Below, one piece after another: positions 17,745 to 27,925 of a DNA stretch of 64,000 bases. Position numbers and translations under genes: made by a program. The stretch comes from Allobosea sp. (GTDB lineage: Bacteria > Pseudomonadota > Alphaproteobacteria > Rhizobiales > Beijerinckiaceae), in assembly GCF_017308015.1 (NCBI RefSeq), contig NZ_JAFKFW010000003.1, forward strand, positions 124,001-188,000, given 5' to 3'. The notes beneath the pieces were generated by a model that was given only the letters and a program-made list of their open reading frames with translations, was not told where the DNA came from and ran no database searches. The stretch's first letter is position 1. Each line of letters begins with the position of its first letter.

Positions 17745-18668
17745 TTGTCCCCTCTTCTCGGCATCACCCTCAAGCTGGTCTCGGCGCTGGCCTTCACGCT
17801 GATGTCGGCCGCGATCAAGTCGATCTCGACGCGCTATCCGACCGGCGAGATCGTCTTCGTCCGCTCCTTCTTCGCAATGATCCCGCTGCTCATCTGGCTC
17901 GCCTGGCGCTCCGAGCTGCCCGCCGCCCTGAAGACCAGCAACCTGCGCGGCCATCTCAAGCGCGGCATCATGGGCTCGACCGGCATGTTCTGCGGCTTCG
18001 CCGCCCTGCAGTTCCTGCCGCTCTCGGAGGCCGTCGCCATCGGCTATGCCGCCCCGCTCGCCCTGGTGATGCTGGCAGCATTGGTCCTGAAGGAGCGCGT
18101 GCGCATCTATCGCTGGAGCGCGGTGACGATCGGCTTCGTCGGCGTGCTGATCATGCTCTCGCCGCATCTCGGCGCCGGTGCCCATCCGGTCGGCGGGAAT
18201 GCTGCGCTCGGAGCGGCGCTCGGGCTCGCGGGCGCCTTCTGTTCGGCCTTCGCCTCGGTCGAAGTACGGCTCCTGACCGCGACCGAGCGGACCGGCGCGA
18301 TCGTCTTCTACTTCATGCTGCTGACGAGCCTGCTCGGACTCTCGACCATCCTGCTGGGCTGGCACATGCCCGACCTCAAGGATGCGGCGATGATGGTGCT
18401 GATCGGCATCCTCGGCGGGCTCGGCCAGATCCTGATCGTGCAGGCCTATCGCTATGGCGACGCCTCGCTGATCGCCCCCTTCGAATACTCGACCATGCTC
18501 TGGGCCGTCGCGATCGGCTGGTTCTGGTTCGGCGAATGGCCGGCGATGACGATCCTGATCGGCGCGACCATCGTCATCGCCTCGGGCATCTACGTGATCC
18601 TGCGCGAGCGCCAGCTCGGCCTCGCCCGCCGCGAGCAGCGCGAGGTCGGCCCCAGCCGTATGACCTGA
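17745..18668 (+). CDS. DMT family (EamA) transporter
   Basis: Inner-membrane transporter of 307 residues with about ten hydrophobic segments arranged as two EamA repeats (roughly residues 5-135 and 150-290). The first repeat contains GEIVFVRSFFAMIPLLIWLAW and the conserved AIGYAAPLALVMLAALVLKE segment, the second TMLWAVAIGWFWFGEWP. Family members export amino acids, nucleobases or other small metabolites; the substrate cannot be told from sequence. The start chosen is TTG 17745, which fits the usual hydrophobic N-terminus, but no strong ribosome binding site decides it. A small hairpin follows the stop codon. Confidence 0.82.
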   Translation: MSPLLGITLKLVSALAFTLMSAAIKSISTRYPTGEIVFVRSFFAMIPLLIWLAWRSELPAALKTSNLRGHLKRGIMGSTGMFCGFAALQFLPLSEAVAIGYAAPLALVMLAALVLKERVRIYRWSAVTIGFVGVLIMLSPHLGAGAHPVGGNAALGAALGLAGAFCSAFASVEVRLLTATERTGAIVFYFMLLTSLLGLSTILLGWHMPDLKDAAMMVLIGILGGLGQILIVQAYRYGDASLIAPFEYSTMLWAVAIGWFWFGEWPAMTILIGATIVIASGIYVILRERQLGLARREQREVGPSRMT

Positions 18669-18673
18669 CCGTC

Positions 18674-18692
18674 GCAGGACCGAAAGTCCTGC
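18674..18692 (+). terminator. Weak hairpin after DMT transporter gene
   Basis: A perfect 7-bp stem (GCAGGAC 18674-18680 with GTCCTGC 18686-18692) directly after the transporter stop codon, with no T tract after it. It could be a weak or factor-assisted terminator. Confidence 0.35.
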
Positions 18693-18709
18693 ATCGGGCA
18701 CAGTTCGCT

Positions 18710-18741
18710 TGTTCAAACGATCGTCCGCCGTTACAAACGAT
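18710..18741 (+). promoter_or_regulatory. Direct repeats upstream of XRE-cupin gene, possible operator
   Basis: Two copies of CAAACGAT (18714-18721 and 18734-18741), each preceded by GTT or GTTA, lie 20 bp apart (two helical turns) and end 26 bp before the start of the XRE regulator gene. The spacing fits a dimeric autoregulatory operator; binding by this regulator is inference. Confidence 0.4.
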
Positions 18742-18767
18742 TTCTCAATCGAAAAGGGGCCGGACGG

Positions 18768-19388
18768 ATGGGAATCGAGACCAAGGAGCGCGGCGGGCGG
18801 GAGCTTGAATCCGGGGCTCAGGTCATCTCCGGCCAGCTCGGCAAGACCATCCAGCGCCTGCGCAAGGCCTATAACTTCTCGCTCTCCGATCTCGCCGAGC
18901 AGTCCGGCGTCGCCAAGTCGATCATCAGCCAGATCGAGCGCAACGAGACGAACCCGACGCTCGCAACGATCTGGCGGCTGTCGCAGGCGCTCGACATCTC
19001 GATCGAGCGGGTGCTGTCCAGCGGCGAGGAAGAACCCTTCATCGAGAAGACGACCCGCGCCGACACGCCGATCCTCGTCTCCGAGGACGGCAAGCTGCGC
19101 CTCGCCATCGTCGGCTGGATCAAGACGGTGGAGTGGCTGCAATGGTACGAGGTCAGCGCCGAGCCCGGCGGCGAGCTCGATTCCGAGGGTCACCAGCGCG
19201 GCTCGATCGAATCGCTTTCGGTCACGGCCGGCGAATTCGAGGTCGAGGTCGGCGACATCGTCCAGCGTGCCAAGGCGGGCGAGACGCTGCGTTACCGCTG
19301 CGACCGCCGCCACGTCGTCCGCTGCGTCGGCAACGAACCTGGACAGGCCCTGATGGTCTGCATCCTCAAGGCGGCGGTGATGGAATAG
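18768..19388 (+). CDS. XRE family regulator with C-terminal cupin domain
   Basis: Transcriptional regulator of 206 residues. An HTH_3 domain covers about residues 25-80 (SLSDLAEQSGVAKSIISQIERNE is the helix-turn-helix core, shown in part), followed by a cupin-type sensor domain to the C-terminus (residues about 130-200), the PuuR-like layout. Such proteins usually repress amino acid, polyamine or sugar uptake or export genes, and the adjacent DMT transporter upstream is a candidate target. ATG 18768 follows a GGGG-rich ribosome binding site. The 3' end overlaps the convergent HAD gene by 23 bp. Confidence 0.88.
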   Translation: MGIETKERGGRELESGAQVISGQLGKTIQRLRKAYNFSLSDLAEQSGVAKSIISQIERNETNPTLATIWRLSQALDISIERVLSSGEEEPFIEKTTRADTPILVSEDGKLRLAIVGWIKTVEWLQWYEVSAEPGGELDSEGHQRGSIESLSVTAGEFEVEVGDIVQRAKAGETLRYRCDRRHVVRCVGNEPGQALMVCILKAAVME

Positions 19389-20001
19389 GCAGCGGATGCG
19401 CCGCTTGCTGTGCCATCAAAGTGGCGAGCGTTTCCGTTCCGCTCCATAGCGCTGCGGCCCAGCCGCGTTCATGCGCAGCATCGACATTCGCCTGCTTGTC
19501 GTCGATGAAGAATATCGCGCCCGGCCCGAAACCGCTCCTCTCTTCGGCGGCACGATAGAAGGCCGCATCCGGCTTGGCCGAGCCGAGTTGCGCCGCGTAG
19601 TGCATGGCGTCGAAATGCCTGTTCAGCGCGAGGTCGTTCCAGATGTAGCGGGCGCGCTCGTGCTCCTGCACGGTGGCGAGATGCAGCTTCACGCCGCCCG
19701 CCCGGATCGCGGCGAGCTGCGCCAGCAAGCCATGGTCCAGATGGGCATCGTTCTCGAACCAGTATCGGATCAGCCGATCGACGCCGAGCCCCGGCGCGAT
19801 CTCGGCCAGCACCGGCGCGAGACGCTCGCGCAAGGCGGCGCGCCCCAGGACGATGTCCGGCCAGTGCGGCTCGAAGAACGCCGATTGCAGAACCGCCCGC
19901 GACAGGCCGAGATCGCGCTCGATATGGGCCGACCAGCCTTGCGGATCGGGATGCGCGATCACGACACCGTCGACATCGACCATCAGGACCTTGAAACGCA
20001 T
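19366..20001 (-). CDS. HAD family hydrolase
   Basis: Haloacid dehalogenase superfamily hydrolase of 211 residues. The nucleophile motif is VDVDGVV at residues 8-14, the Lys of motif III is in SAKPDAAFY, and motif IV is FFIDDKQANV, so all catalytic elements are present. The pattern (cap after motif I, and ERGWAAALWSG near the end) fits phosphoglycolate-phosphatase/epoxide-hydrolase-like HADs; the substrate is unknown. Start ATG 20001 was chosen because sequence further upstream belongs to the cytochrome gene. It lies 20 bp after the di-haem cytochrome gene. Confidence 0.85.
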   Translation of the reverse strand: MRFKVLMVDVDGVVIAHPDPQGWSAHIERDLGLSRAVLQSAFFEPHWPDIVLGRAALRERLAPVLAEIAPGLGVDRLIRYWFENDAHLDHGLLAQLAAIRAGGVKLHLATVQEHERARYIWNDLALNRHFDAMHYAAQLGSAKPDAAFYRAAEERSGFGPGAIFFIDDKQANVDAAHERGWAAALWSGTETLATLMAQQAAHPLPIPSPPP

Positions 20002-20021
20002 CCGATCCCCGACCCGATGCT

Positions 20022-20963
20022 TCAGGGCGCCTTGGCTTGCGGCTTCGCCGGCCCCTCGATCGCCGGCAGCGATTTCAGGTATTCCGCCATCGCCATCCGG
20101 TCGGCCTCGGGCAGTTGCGCGGTATTGCGCACCACCGCCGCCATCGAGCCGCCGACACTGTCGAAGCCAGGCGTGAAGCCGCTCTTCAGCAGTTCGGCGA
20201 TCTCCTCCTTCGACCATTTGGCCAGCCCCTTCTCGGACTGGGTGATATTCGGTACCCAGCCCTTGCCCTCCGGATCGGGTCCACCGGCGAAGCGGGTCGC
20301 TGCGACGACTGCACCGAGCGCATTGCGGTTGGAATGGCATTCGGCGCAATGGCCGGGACCGTTGACCAGATAGGCACCTCGGTTCCAGGCCTCGCTCTGG
20401 CTGGGATCGGGACGGAAGGGCGTGCGCTCGAAGAACAGCAGCTTCCAGCCACCGACGACGCGGCGGATATTGAAGGGGAAGCGCAGGTCATGCGGCGCCG
20501 CCTTGCCTTCGACCGGCGGCAGCGTGCGGATATAGGCGAAGAGATCGGCGAGCGCCTTCGGCGGCATCAGCCGATAGGAAGTATAGGGGAAGGACGGATA
20601 GAGATGCTGTCCGGAAGGCGAGACGCCCGCCGCCATCGCATCGACGAAATCCTGCACGCCCCAATTGCCGATGCCATCGCGCGTATGCGGCGAGATGTTC
20701 GGCGCATGGAAGGTTCCGAAGGGTGATTCCAGGGCGAGCCCGCCGCCGAGCCGAAGCCTGTCGTCCTGTCCGGGTGTCGCGTGGCAGGACGTGCAGCCGC
20801 CGGCTGCAAACAGCACCTTGCCGTTCTCGACATCCGCCGCCGGCAGCGCGCCGATCTCCGGCGAGGGCGACACCACGCGCGGATCGGTGAGCACGTAGAA
20901 GCCCGCGAAACCCACGGCCGCGAGAAGGGCGAGAGTCACGAAAAGGCGGCGCAGCAACAGCAT
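20022..20963 (-). CDS. Di-haem c-type cytochrome
   Basis: Membrane-anchored or periplasmic cytochrome c of 313 residues. An N-terminal hydrophobic segment (residues 5-25) serves as signal/anchor, then come two CxxCH haem sites, CTSCH near residue 57 and CAECH near residue 207, each in its own cytochrome c domain. PPKALADLFAYIRTLP and the second-domain KEEIAELLKSGFTP with LPEADRMAMAEYLKSLP are typical of cytochrome subunits that take electrons from periplasmic alcohol, aldehyde or sugar dehydrogenases. It lies downstream of a cytochrome c'-like gene and a molybdenum hydroxylase gene on the same strand, so it may be their electron acceptor; that is inference. Confidence 0.88.
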   Translation of the reverse strand: MLLLRRLFVTLALLAAVGFAGFYVLTDPRVVSPSPEIGALPAADVENGKVLFAAGGCTSCHATPGQDDRLRLGGGLALESPFGTFHAPNISPHTRDGIGNWGVQDFVDAMAAGVSPSGQHLYPSFPYTSYRLMPPKALADLFAYIRTLPPVEGKAAPHDLRFPFNIRRVVGGWKLLFFERTPFRPDPSQSEAWNRGAYLVNGPGHCAECHSNRNALGAVVAATRFAGGPDPEGKGWVPNITQSEKGLAKWSKEEIAELLKSGFTPGFDSVGGSMAAVVRNTAQLPEADRMAMAEYLKSLPAIEGPAKPQAKAP

Positions 20964-21142
20964 CGAGGTCTCCCGTCGGCAGGTCGACAGATTGGACGGG
21001 CCGGCACTTCATCGGCAACCCTGAAAACGCGGCAATGCCAAACCTGGCCTATTCAGCACCCATCAGCCTTGGGGCTTCCCGCGGCACGAAAAAGCGGGCC
21101 ACCATCGCTGGCGCCCGCTTCGCGAACCGGCGACGAAACCGA

Positions 21143-21574
21143 TCACTTCTTGATGCGATAGACCTCGTGGCAAGTACCGCAATTCTTCGTCGCGGCGCCG
21201 AAGGCGGTACGGAAACCGTCGAGATTCGCGACGGTCGTGCCCGCAGCCGAATCGGTCTCGAACTTGGCGAAAGCCGCCTTGAACCCGGCCTGATCCTCCC
21301 AGATCTTCGGAGCGGCCGTGGTCTCCCCGCCGGTCTTCGACGTATCGGGGAACAGGGCCGGCATCTTCTTGGCCGCGTCGGCATAGGTCTTGAAGATCGC
21401 GCGAGCCTTGGCCGTGTCGAAGGCTGCCTCGCCCTTGGCCATCGCAGCGCCCTCACGCGTCGCTCCGCCGACTGCCTTCATCGTCTGCTGGCGCTCCGAG
21501 ATCGGGTTCGACTCCGCCATCACGGCGGTAAGGCCGAGCCCGAGGCCGGCAAGGACGAGAGCGGTGCGGATCAT
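21143..21574 (-). CDS. Cytochrome c' (class II c-type cytochrome)
   Basis: Periplasmic class II cytochrome c of 143 residues. A signal peptide ends near VMA (residue 20), the rest is predicted helical, and the haem-binding CGTCH sits near the C-terminus (followed by EVYRIKK), the position that defines cytochrome c'/c556. This family binds NO or transfers electrons. It stands 131 bp downstream of the molybdenum hydroxylase gene and 179 bp upstream of the di-haem cytochrome gene, all leftward. Confidence 0.9.
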   Translation of the reverse strand: MIRTALVLAGLGLGLTAVMAESNPISERQQTMKAVGGATREGAAMAKGEAAFDTAKARAIFKTYADAAKKMPALFPDTSKTGGETTAAPKIWEDQAGFKAAFAKFETDSAAGTTVANLDGFRTAFGAATKNCGTCHEVYRIKK

Positions 21575-21705
21575 TCAGTTCCCCTCAAAGACAAGTCCAC
21601 GCCATCCGGCGCTGTTTTGAACGTGTCTAGATCAAACGATGATCGCGTGACAGCCAAGTCGCTTTTACGTGATCGGGCTTGCGGGTTTGCAAATTCACCC
21701 TTGCA

Positions 21706-24015
21706 TCAAAGCCGATACCCCGCCTCTTTCAGCGCCGTGAAGACCTTGAGCGGCGTTGCCGGCATGTCCATCGCCTTGATGCCGGCGGCCCGGTCGAGAG
21801 CATCGACCACCGCATTCATCACCGCCGGGCAGGCGCCGATCGCACCGGCCTCGCCCGCGCCCTTCACGCCGATGGCGTTGGTCAGGCAGCGGACATTGCG
21901 CGTCTCGAAATGGAAGTTCGGGATGTCGGCAGCACGCGGCAGGGCGTAGTCCATGAAGGTCGCGGTCAGCATCTGCCCGTCCGGATCGAAGCGGATCTCC
22001 TCCATCAGCGCCTGGCCGATCCCCTGAGCCGAGCCGCCATGGACCTGGCCCTGCAGCATCAGCGGGTTCAGCGTCACGCCGAAATCGTCGACCACGACAT
22101 AGTTGAGGATTTCCGTGCCGCCCGTGCCGGGGTCGATCTCCAGCTCGCAGACATGGGTGCCGTTCGGATAGGTCGCCTCCGGGGGCTGCCAGCTCTGATG
22201 GACCTTGAGCAGGGCCGGCGTCGCGCCCGGCAGCGCCGCGATGGCGGCGAGATCGAGCGCCTTGTCGGTGCCGACGATCCGGACCGCGCCATCGGCGATC
22301 TCGAGATCGCCAACCGCCGCTTCGAGCTTCTCGGAAGCGAGCTGCTTGAGATTGTCGGTCAGGATGCCCGTCGCCTTGTCGAGCGCCGCGCCGCCGACCG
22401 GGATCGAGCGCGAACCGCCGGTGCCGGAGCCGGTCTCGACACGGTCGGTATCGCCCTGCACGACGCGGATGCGATCCATCGGGATGTCGAGATGCTGCGA
22501 GACGAGCTGTGAATAGGCCGTCTCATGGCCCTGCCCGTTCGACTGCGTGCCGATCAGCACCGTGACGGTGCCGTCCTTCTCCAGTATCACGGTCGAGCTT
22601 TCCGGGCCGCCGCCGCCGCAGGCCTCGATATAGCTGGCCATGCCGATGCCGCGGATCTTGCCCGCCTTGGCCGAGGCTTTCTGGCGTGCCTTGAAACCCT
22701 TCCAGTCGGCGACATCCATGGCGCGGCGCATATGGCCCTCGAACTCGCCGGAATCGTAGACCGGGCCGGTCTGCGTCCTGTGCGGCATCTCCGACGGCTT
22801 GACGAAGTTCTGCGCCCGGACCGCGTCCGGAGTCTTGCCGGTCTCGCGCGCGATCGCATCGACCAGTCGCTCGATCAGATAGGCGGCCTCGGGCCTGCCC
22901 GCTCCGCGATAGGCATCGATCGGCGTTGTATGGGTCAGCACGCCCCGGAACACGACATGCACCGCCGGGATGTTGTAGCAGCCCGGCGTCATCGTGGTGC
23001 CGACCCAGGGGATGAAGGGCCCGTACTGCGAGAGCCAGGCGCCCATCTCGGCCGAGAGATCGACCTTGAGGCCGATGAACTTGCCCTTGGCGTCCAGCGC
23101 CATCGTCGCCGTCGCGAGGTTGGCGCGGCCATGCGTGTCCGCTAGGAAATGCTCATTGCGGTCGGCGACCCAGCGCACCGGGCGCTTCAGCTTTTCCGCC
23201 GCGATCATCGCCAGCGGATATTCGCGGTAGAGGAAGATCTTGGTGCCGAAGCCGCCGCCGACATCCGGCGTCACCACGCGGATGCGCTTGGGATCGACCT
23301 TGAGCACATAGGTCGCGATCAGGTCGCGCATGCCATGGCTGCCCTGGCTGCCCAGCGTCAGGGTCCAGCGCCTGTCGGCCTTGTCGTATTCAGCAATGCA
23401 GGCGCGCGTCTCCATGTAGTTGGAGGCGAGCCGGTTGTTGACGACGGTCAGCGAAACCGTCCGTGCTGCCTTGGCGAAGGCTTTCTCGGTCCTCTCGCGA
23501 TCGCCCTGCTCGGCCTCGAAGGCGACATTGCCCTTCCGGTCCGGCCAGACCTGCGGCGCGCCCTCTTCCAGTGCTTCTGCAATGCCGGTTATGGCCGGCA
23601 GCGGGTCCCAGTCGATCGCAATGGCTTCCGCCGCATCGCGCGCTTGGGCCAATGTCTCGGCCACGATGAAGGCAACGGCCTCGCCGACATGTCGGACCGT
23701 ATCGGTCGGCAGAACCGGAACCGGCAATGATTGCGACATCTCGCCGGAGGTCGTTTTCACATGTCCCTTGCAGGGCAGATCACCGTACTGGGAAACGTCG
23801 GCGCCGGTCAGGATGAGCTTGACGCCCTTCATTGTCCGCGCCGTCGCGACATCGGCGATGGCGAAGCGGGCATGGGCGTAAGGCGAGCGCAGCACGAAGG
23901 CATGCAACGCGCCGTCTGGGGCGATGTCGTCGGTATAGCGGCCGGTGCCGGTGGTCAGGCGTTGATCCTCGACCCGCCGCACCGGCTGGCCGAAACCGAA
24001 TTTCATGGGACGCAT
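21706..24015 (-). CDS. Molybdopterin-binding large subunit, xanthine dehydrogenase/CoxL form II family
   Basis: Catalytic Mo-cofactor subunit of the xanthine oxidase family, 769 residues. The active-site loop reads AYRGAGR (near residue 366), the form II signature, not the Cys-containing AYxCSFR loop of true CO dehydrogenase. The C-terminal catalytic Glu is in KGAGEAGAIG. The N-terminus RVEDQRLTTGTGRYTDDI is typical. The usual 2Fe-2S (CoxS) and FAD (CoxM) subunit genes are not adjacent; instead cytochrome c genes follow. The substrate could be an aldehyde, purine or N-heterocycle. Start ATG 24015 has AGGA 8 nt upstream; ATG 24006 is also possible. Confidence 0.9.
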   Translation of the reverse strand: MRPMKFGFGQPVRRVEDQRLTTGTGRYTDDIAPDGALHAFVLRSPYAHARFAIADVATARTMKGVKLILTGADVSQYGDLPCKGHVKTTSGEMSQSLPVPVLPTDTVRHVGEAVAFIVAETLAQARDAAEAIAIDWDPLPAITGIAEALEEGAPQVWPDRKGNVAFEAEQGDRERTEKAFAKAARTVSLTVVNNRLASNYMETRACIAEYDKADRRWTLTLGSQGSHGMRDLIATYVLKVDPKRIRVVTPDVGGGFGTKIFLYREYPLAMIAAEKLKRPVRWVADRNEHFLADTHGRANLATATMALDAKGKFIGLKVDLSAEMGAWLSQYGPFIPWVGTTMTPGCYNIPAVHVVFRGVLTHTTPIDAYRGAGRPEAAYLIERLVDAIARETGKTPDAVRAQNFVKPSEMPHRTQTGPVYDSGEFEGHMRRAMDVADWKGFKARQKASAKAGKIRGIGMASYIEACGGGGPESSTVILEKDGTVTVLIGTQSNGQGHETAYSQLVSQHLDIPMDRIRVVQGDTDRVETGSGTGGSRSIPVGGAALDKATGILTDNLKQLASEKLEAAVGDLEIADGAVRIVGTDKALDLAAIAALPGATPALLKVHQSWQPPEATYPNGTHVCELEIDPGTGGTEILNYVVVDDFGVTLNPLMLQGQVHGGSAQGIGQALMEEIRFDPDGQMLTATFMDYALPRAADIPNFHFETRNVRCLTNAIGVKGAGEAGAIGACPAVMNAVVDALDRAAGIKAMDMPATPLKVFTALKEAGYRL

Positions 24016-24116
24016 GAGGCATATCCTCAGTTTGGTCTGATGAAAGACTGGAGCATAAACCGCGCCACGTCAGCCCCGGCGCATCACGCGCCCGGGCTGC
24101 GCCGCACGCATCGATC

Positions 24117-25076
24117 TCAGCGTGACATGCGGATGGCCGTCTCCGAGAGCGAAACCATGGTGTTGTAGTTGTTGACGATCCAGTTGGCGTCGTTCGCGGC
24201 GCCGCGCCGGACGTCGCCCTTGCTCTTGGCGAGCTTCTCGCTGAAATCGCGCAGCTTGCCGAGCCAGGAGCTGGCCTGGCTCTCGATGAAGGGCACGCCC
24301 TTGGGCTCCTTGTCCTTGAACGCATCCATCTCGCGGATCGCGGCAGCATAATCGGCGACCGCGGCGTTGAAGGACTTGAGATCGACGATCGGGCTCTCGT
24401 TGCTCGGCATCAGGTCCATGACCGCACGGGCGTTGATCATGATGTTGCGCACCTGCCAGCGGGCGGACTTGCCCTCCCGCTGCTCGACCGAAGCGAGCTC
24501 GCGCTGGTCGAGACCGCGCTTGTAGACGCGCATCAGCGCATCGAGCTTGGAACGCTCCTCCAGGAAGGTCTTGGCCGCCGGCACCATCAGCGCATGCAGC
24601 TTCTGGCCCTCGGCAAGATTGTCGTCGCGATAATCCTTGCGGTCATAATAGCGCTCGGCCTTGGTGATCAGCGGCGCCAGCTCCTGATAGGCCTTGATAT
24701 AGCGGCCCATGGTCTCGTCGATCGCCGGCAGCTTCGGCTCGCGCGCCATCGCCTCCTCGGCCTTCTTGATCTCGCTGGCGACGTCGTAGAGGCTGTAGAG
24801 CCCGTAGGTGATATAGCGTTCCTTGCCGGTCGGACCCTTCTTCATGTCGACCCAGCTGCCATAGCGCTCCCAGGACTGGATCGCCCGCAGCGTGCGGTTC
24901 ATCAGTCCGGTATAGGCGTTCGACTTGGTGATCGCGGCTTGGAGGTCGTCATCGGCAACCTTGCTCGCGCTGCCGGCCGGCATCGTTGCCGCACCTTGCG
25001 CCCAGCCGGCGCCAGGAGCGGCAAGGGCCAGTGCGGCGGCACATGCCGCGCCATGGAGGAAAGCTCGGATCAGCAT
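24117..25076 (-). CDS. DUF3829-like secreted/periplasmic protein
   Basis: Exported protein of 319 residues of unknown function, resembling the DUF3829 (YiiG-like) family. ATG 25076 begins a clear signal peptide (LIRAFLHGAACAAALALAAP, cleavage near GWAQG), so the open frame upstream is not used. The mature part is almost entirely helical and charged, with KSNAYTGLMNRTLRAIQSWERY near the start and a conserved-looking DANWIVNNYNTMVSLSE near the end. It lies 101 bp upstream of the molybdenum hydroxylase gene on the same strand, but no functional link is known. The family assignment rests on pattern memory and is moderate. Confidence 0.65.
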   Translation of the reverse strand: MLIRAFLHGAACAAALALAAPGAGWAQGAATMPAGSASKVADDDLQAAITKSNAYTGLMNRTLRAIQSWERYGSWVDMKKGPTGKERYITYGLYSLYDVASEIKKAEEAMAREPKLPAIDETMGRYIKAYQELAPLITKAERYYDRKDYRDDNLAEGQKLHALMVPAAKTFLEERSKLDALMRVYKRGLDQRELASVEQREGKSARWQVRNIMINARAVMDLMPSNESPIVDLKSFNAAVADYAAAIREMDAFKDKEPKGVPFIESQASSWLGKLRDFSEKLAKSKGDVRRGAANDANWIVNNYNTMVSLSETAIRMSR

Positions 25077-25132
25077 GGTCGTTTTTCCCTGGTCTGTGGA
25101 CTGCGCGGGGCGCGGATCGGCCTCACAGGTCG

Positions 25133-25450
25133 TCAATCCTGCGCGACCGGCTCGCCATGCATCAGCCAGTCCTTGAAGCCGCCGGCATAGTGGCTGTCGA
25201 TGTCGAGCCCGGCCGACTGCGCGAATTCGAGCGCGCGCCGCGAGCGCACGCCCGCCGCGCAGGACAGCACGATACGCTTGCCCGGCTCGTTCGGCAGGTC
25301 GGCCGGATCGAACTGCGACAAGGGCCGCGAGACCGAGCCCGGAATATGGCCGGCGGCGAATTCATAGGGCTCGCGCACGTCGACGAGCAGGATGGAGCCG
25401 TCGCCAAGGCCCGCCTTGATGTCGTCGATATCGAGGTCGTTCACGATCAT
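25133..25450 (-). CDS. Rhodanese-like domain protein
   Basis: Single-domain rhodanese homologue of 105 residues, cytoplasmic. The conserved DVREPYEFAAGHIPGS lies at residues 24-39 and the active-site loop CAAGVRSR contains the catalytic Cys near residue 64, so sulfurtransferase activity is plausible. The donor and acceptor are unknown. It is followed after 56 bp by the DUF3829-like gene, and a strong terminator upstream separates it from the BON-LysM gene. Confidence 0.88.
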   Translation of the reverse strand: MIVNDLDIDDIKAGLGDGSILLVDVREPYEFAAGHIPGSVSRPLSQFDPADLPNEPGKRIVLSCAAGVRSRRALEFAQSAGLDIDSHYAGGFKDWLMHGEPVAQD

Positions 25451-25543
25451 GGGCGGGCCGCTCCAGCTCGGTCATGCGAGCCGTTGAATGGATCGGCAGT
25501 CCGGAAATCGTGACCGGTTGGCGGCACGGCCGGATGCCAGAAA

Positions 25544-25580
25544 CAAAAAGCAGCCGCGAAGCCATGAGGCGCGCGGCTGC
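25544..25580 (-). terminator. Terminator after BON-LysM gene
   Basis: On the minus strand a 9-bp perfect GC-rich stem (25550-25558, GCAGCCGCG, with 25572-25580, CGCGGCTGC on the plus strand) is followed by TTTTT. It sits 18-54 bp after the stop codon of the BON-LysM gene. Confidence 0.87.
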
Positions 25581-25597
25581 CATCTTGCCGAAAGACC

Positions 25598-26038
25598 TCA
25601 GGCCTTCGGCGGAATGCGCAGGACCCAGCCCGGCTGGATCAGGTCGGGATTCTTGACCGGCGGCGTGTTGGCCTTGACGATCTCGGTGTATTTGGCGCCC
25701 TGGCCCTTGCCGTAATGGTCCTCGGCGATCTTCCAGAGCGTGTCGCCCTTCTTCACCGTGTAGAACACCGCAGCCGCGGCTTCCTTGGTCACGGCCAGGT
25801 CCGATTCGACCTGCGCCACGCCCGTGGTGTTGCCGAGCGCGAGGATGATCTTCTCGGCCTCTTCCGTCGAAACGGCCTTGCCGGACACCTTCACCTTATC
25901 GCCGTCGATCTGGATATTGACGTCGGAAGGCAGGCCGTGCCCCGCGAGCTCCTTCTGGAGATCGTCGGCGGTCGCCGCCTTGGCCGAACCGCCAAAGATC
26001 TTGGCGCCGGCATCCTTGATGAAACTGAACAGACCCAT
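25598..26038 (-). CDS. BON and LysM domain protein (YgaU/Kbp-like)
   Basis: Protein of 146 residues with the layout of E. coli YgaU/Kbp, a K+-binding protein: a short N-terminal helix (GLFSFIKDAGAKIFG), a BON domain (about residues 25-88), then a LysM domain (about 92-144, VFYTVKKGDTLWKIAEDHYG to WVLRIPPKA). No signal peptide is evident, as in Kbp. Start ATG 26038 has GGAGG upstream; a TTG two codons earlier is less likely. A strong terminator follows. Confidence 0.88.
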   Translation of the reverse strand: MGLFSFIKDAGAKIFGGSAKAATADDLQKELAGHGLPSDVNIQIDGDKVKVSGKAVSTEEAEKIILALGNTTGVAQVESDLAVTKEAAAAVFYTVKKGDTLWKIAEDHYGKGQGAKYTEIVKANTPPVKNPDLIQPGWVLRIPPKA

Positions 26039-26215
26039 GAGCAAACCTCCGCGTGTCGCTGCGCTATCAAGCCCTGTCGGGCGGCCCTATGCAAGTCGCC
26101 ACGGAAAAGGTGTTTTGCTTGCCGGCTATCGCCGATTGCACGAAGCAAGCCTGAACGGCCTTTCCCGCAACGCCTGCGGCTGGCAAGAACGTCGCTGACC
26201 AAACCGGAGTTCCCC

Positions 26216-27864
<1,649 letters not shown>

Positions 27865-27899
27865 GCAAGGCCTGCCGGCGTCGGCCGATCGCTTGGAGC

Positions 27900-27925
27900 A
27901 GCCGCGGCACCCGCCGCGGCTTTTT
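27900..27925 (+). terminator. Terminator after ferredoxin-NADP reductase gene
   Basis: An 8-bp perfect stem (AGCCGCGG 27900-27907 with CCGCGGCT 27914-27921) runs into TTTTT, 36 bp after the stop codon. It also abuts the stop of the convergent membrane-protein gene. Confidence 0.87.

Noticed and set aside
21706..24015. True aerobic CO dehydrogenase
   Set aside because: The active-site loop is AYRGAGR and lacks the Cys of AYxCSFR, and no CoxS or CoxM gene is near.
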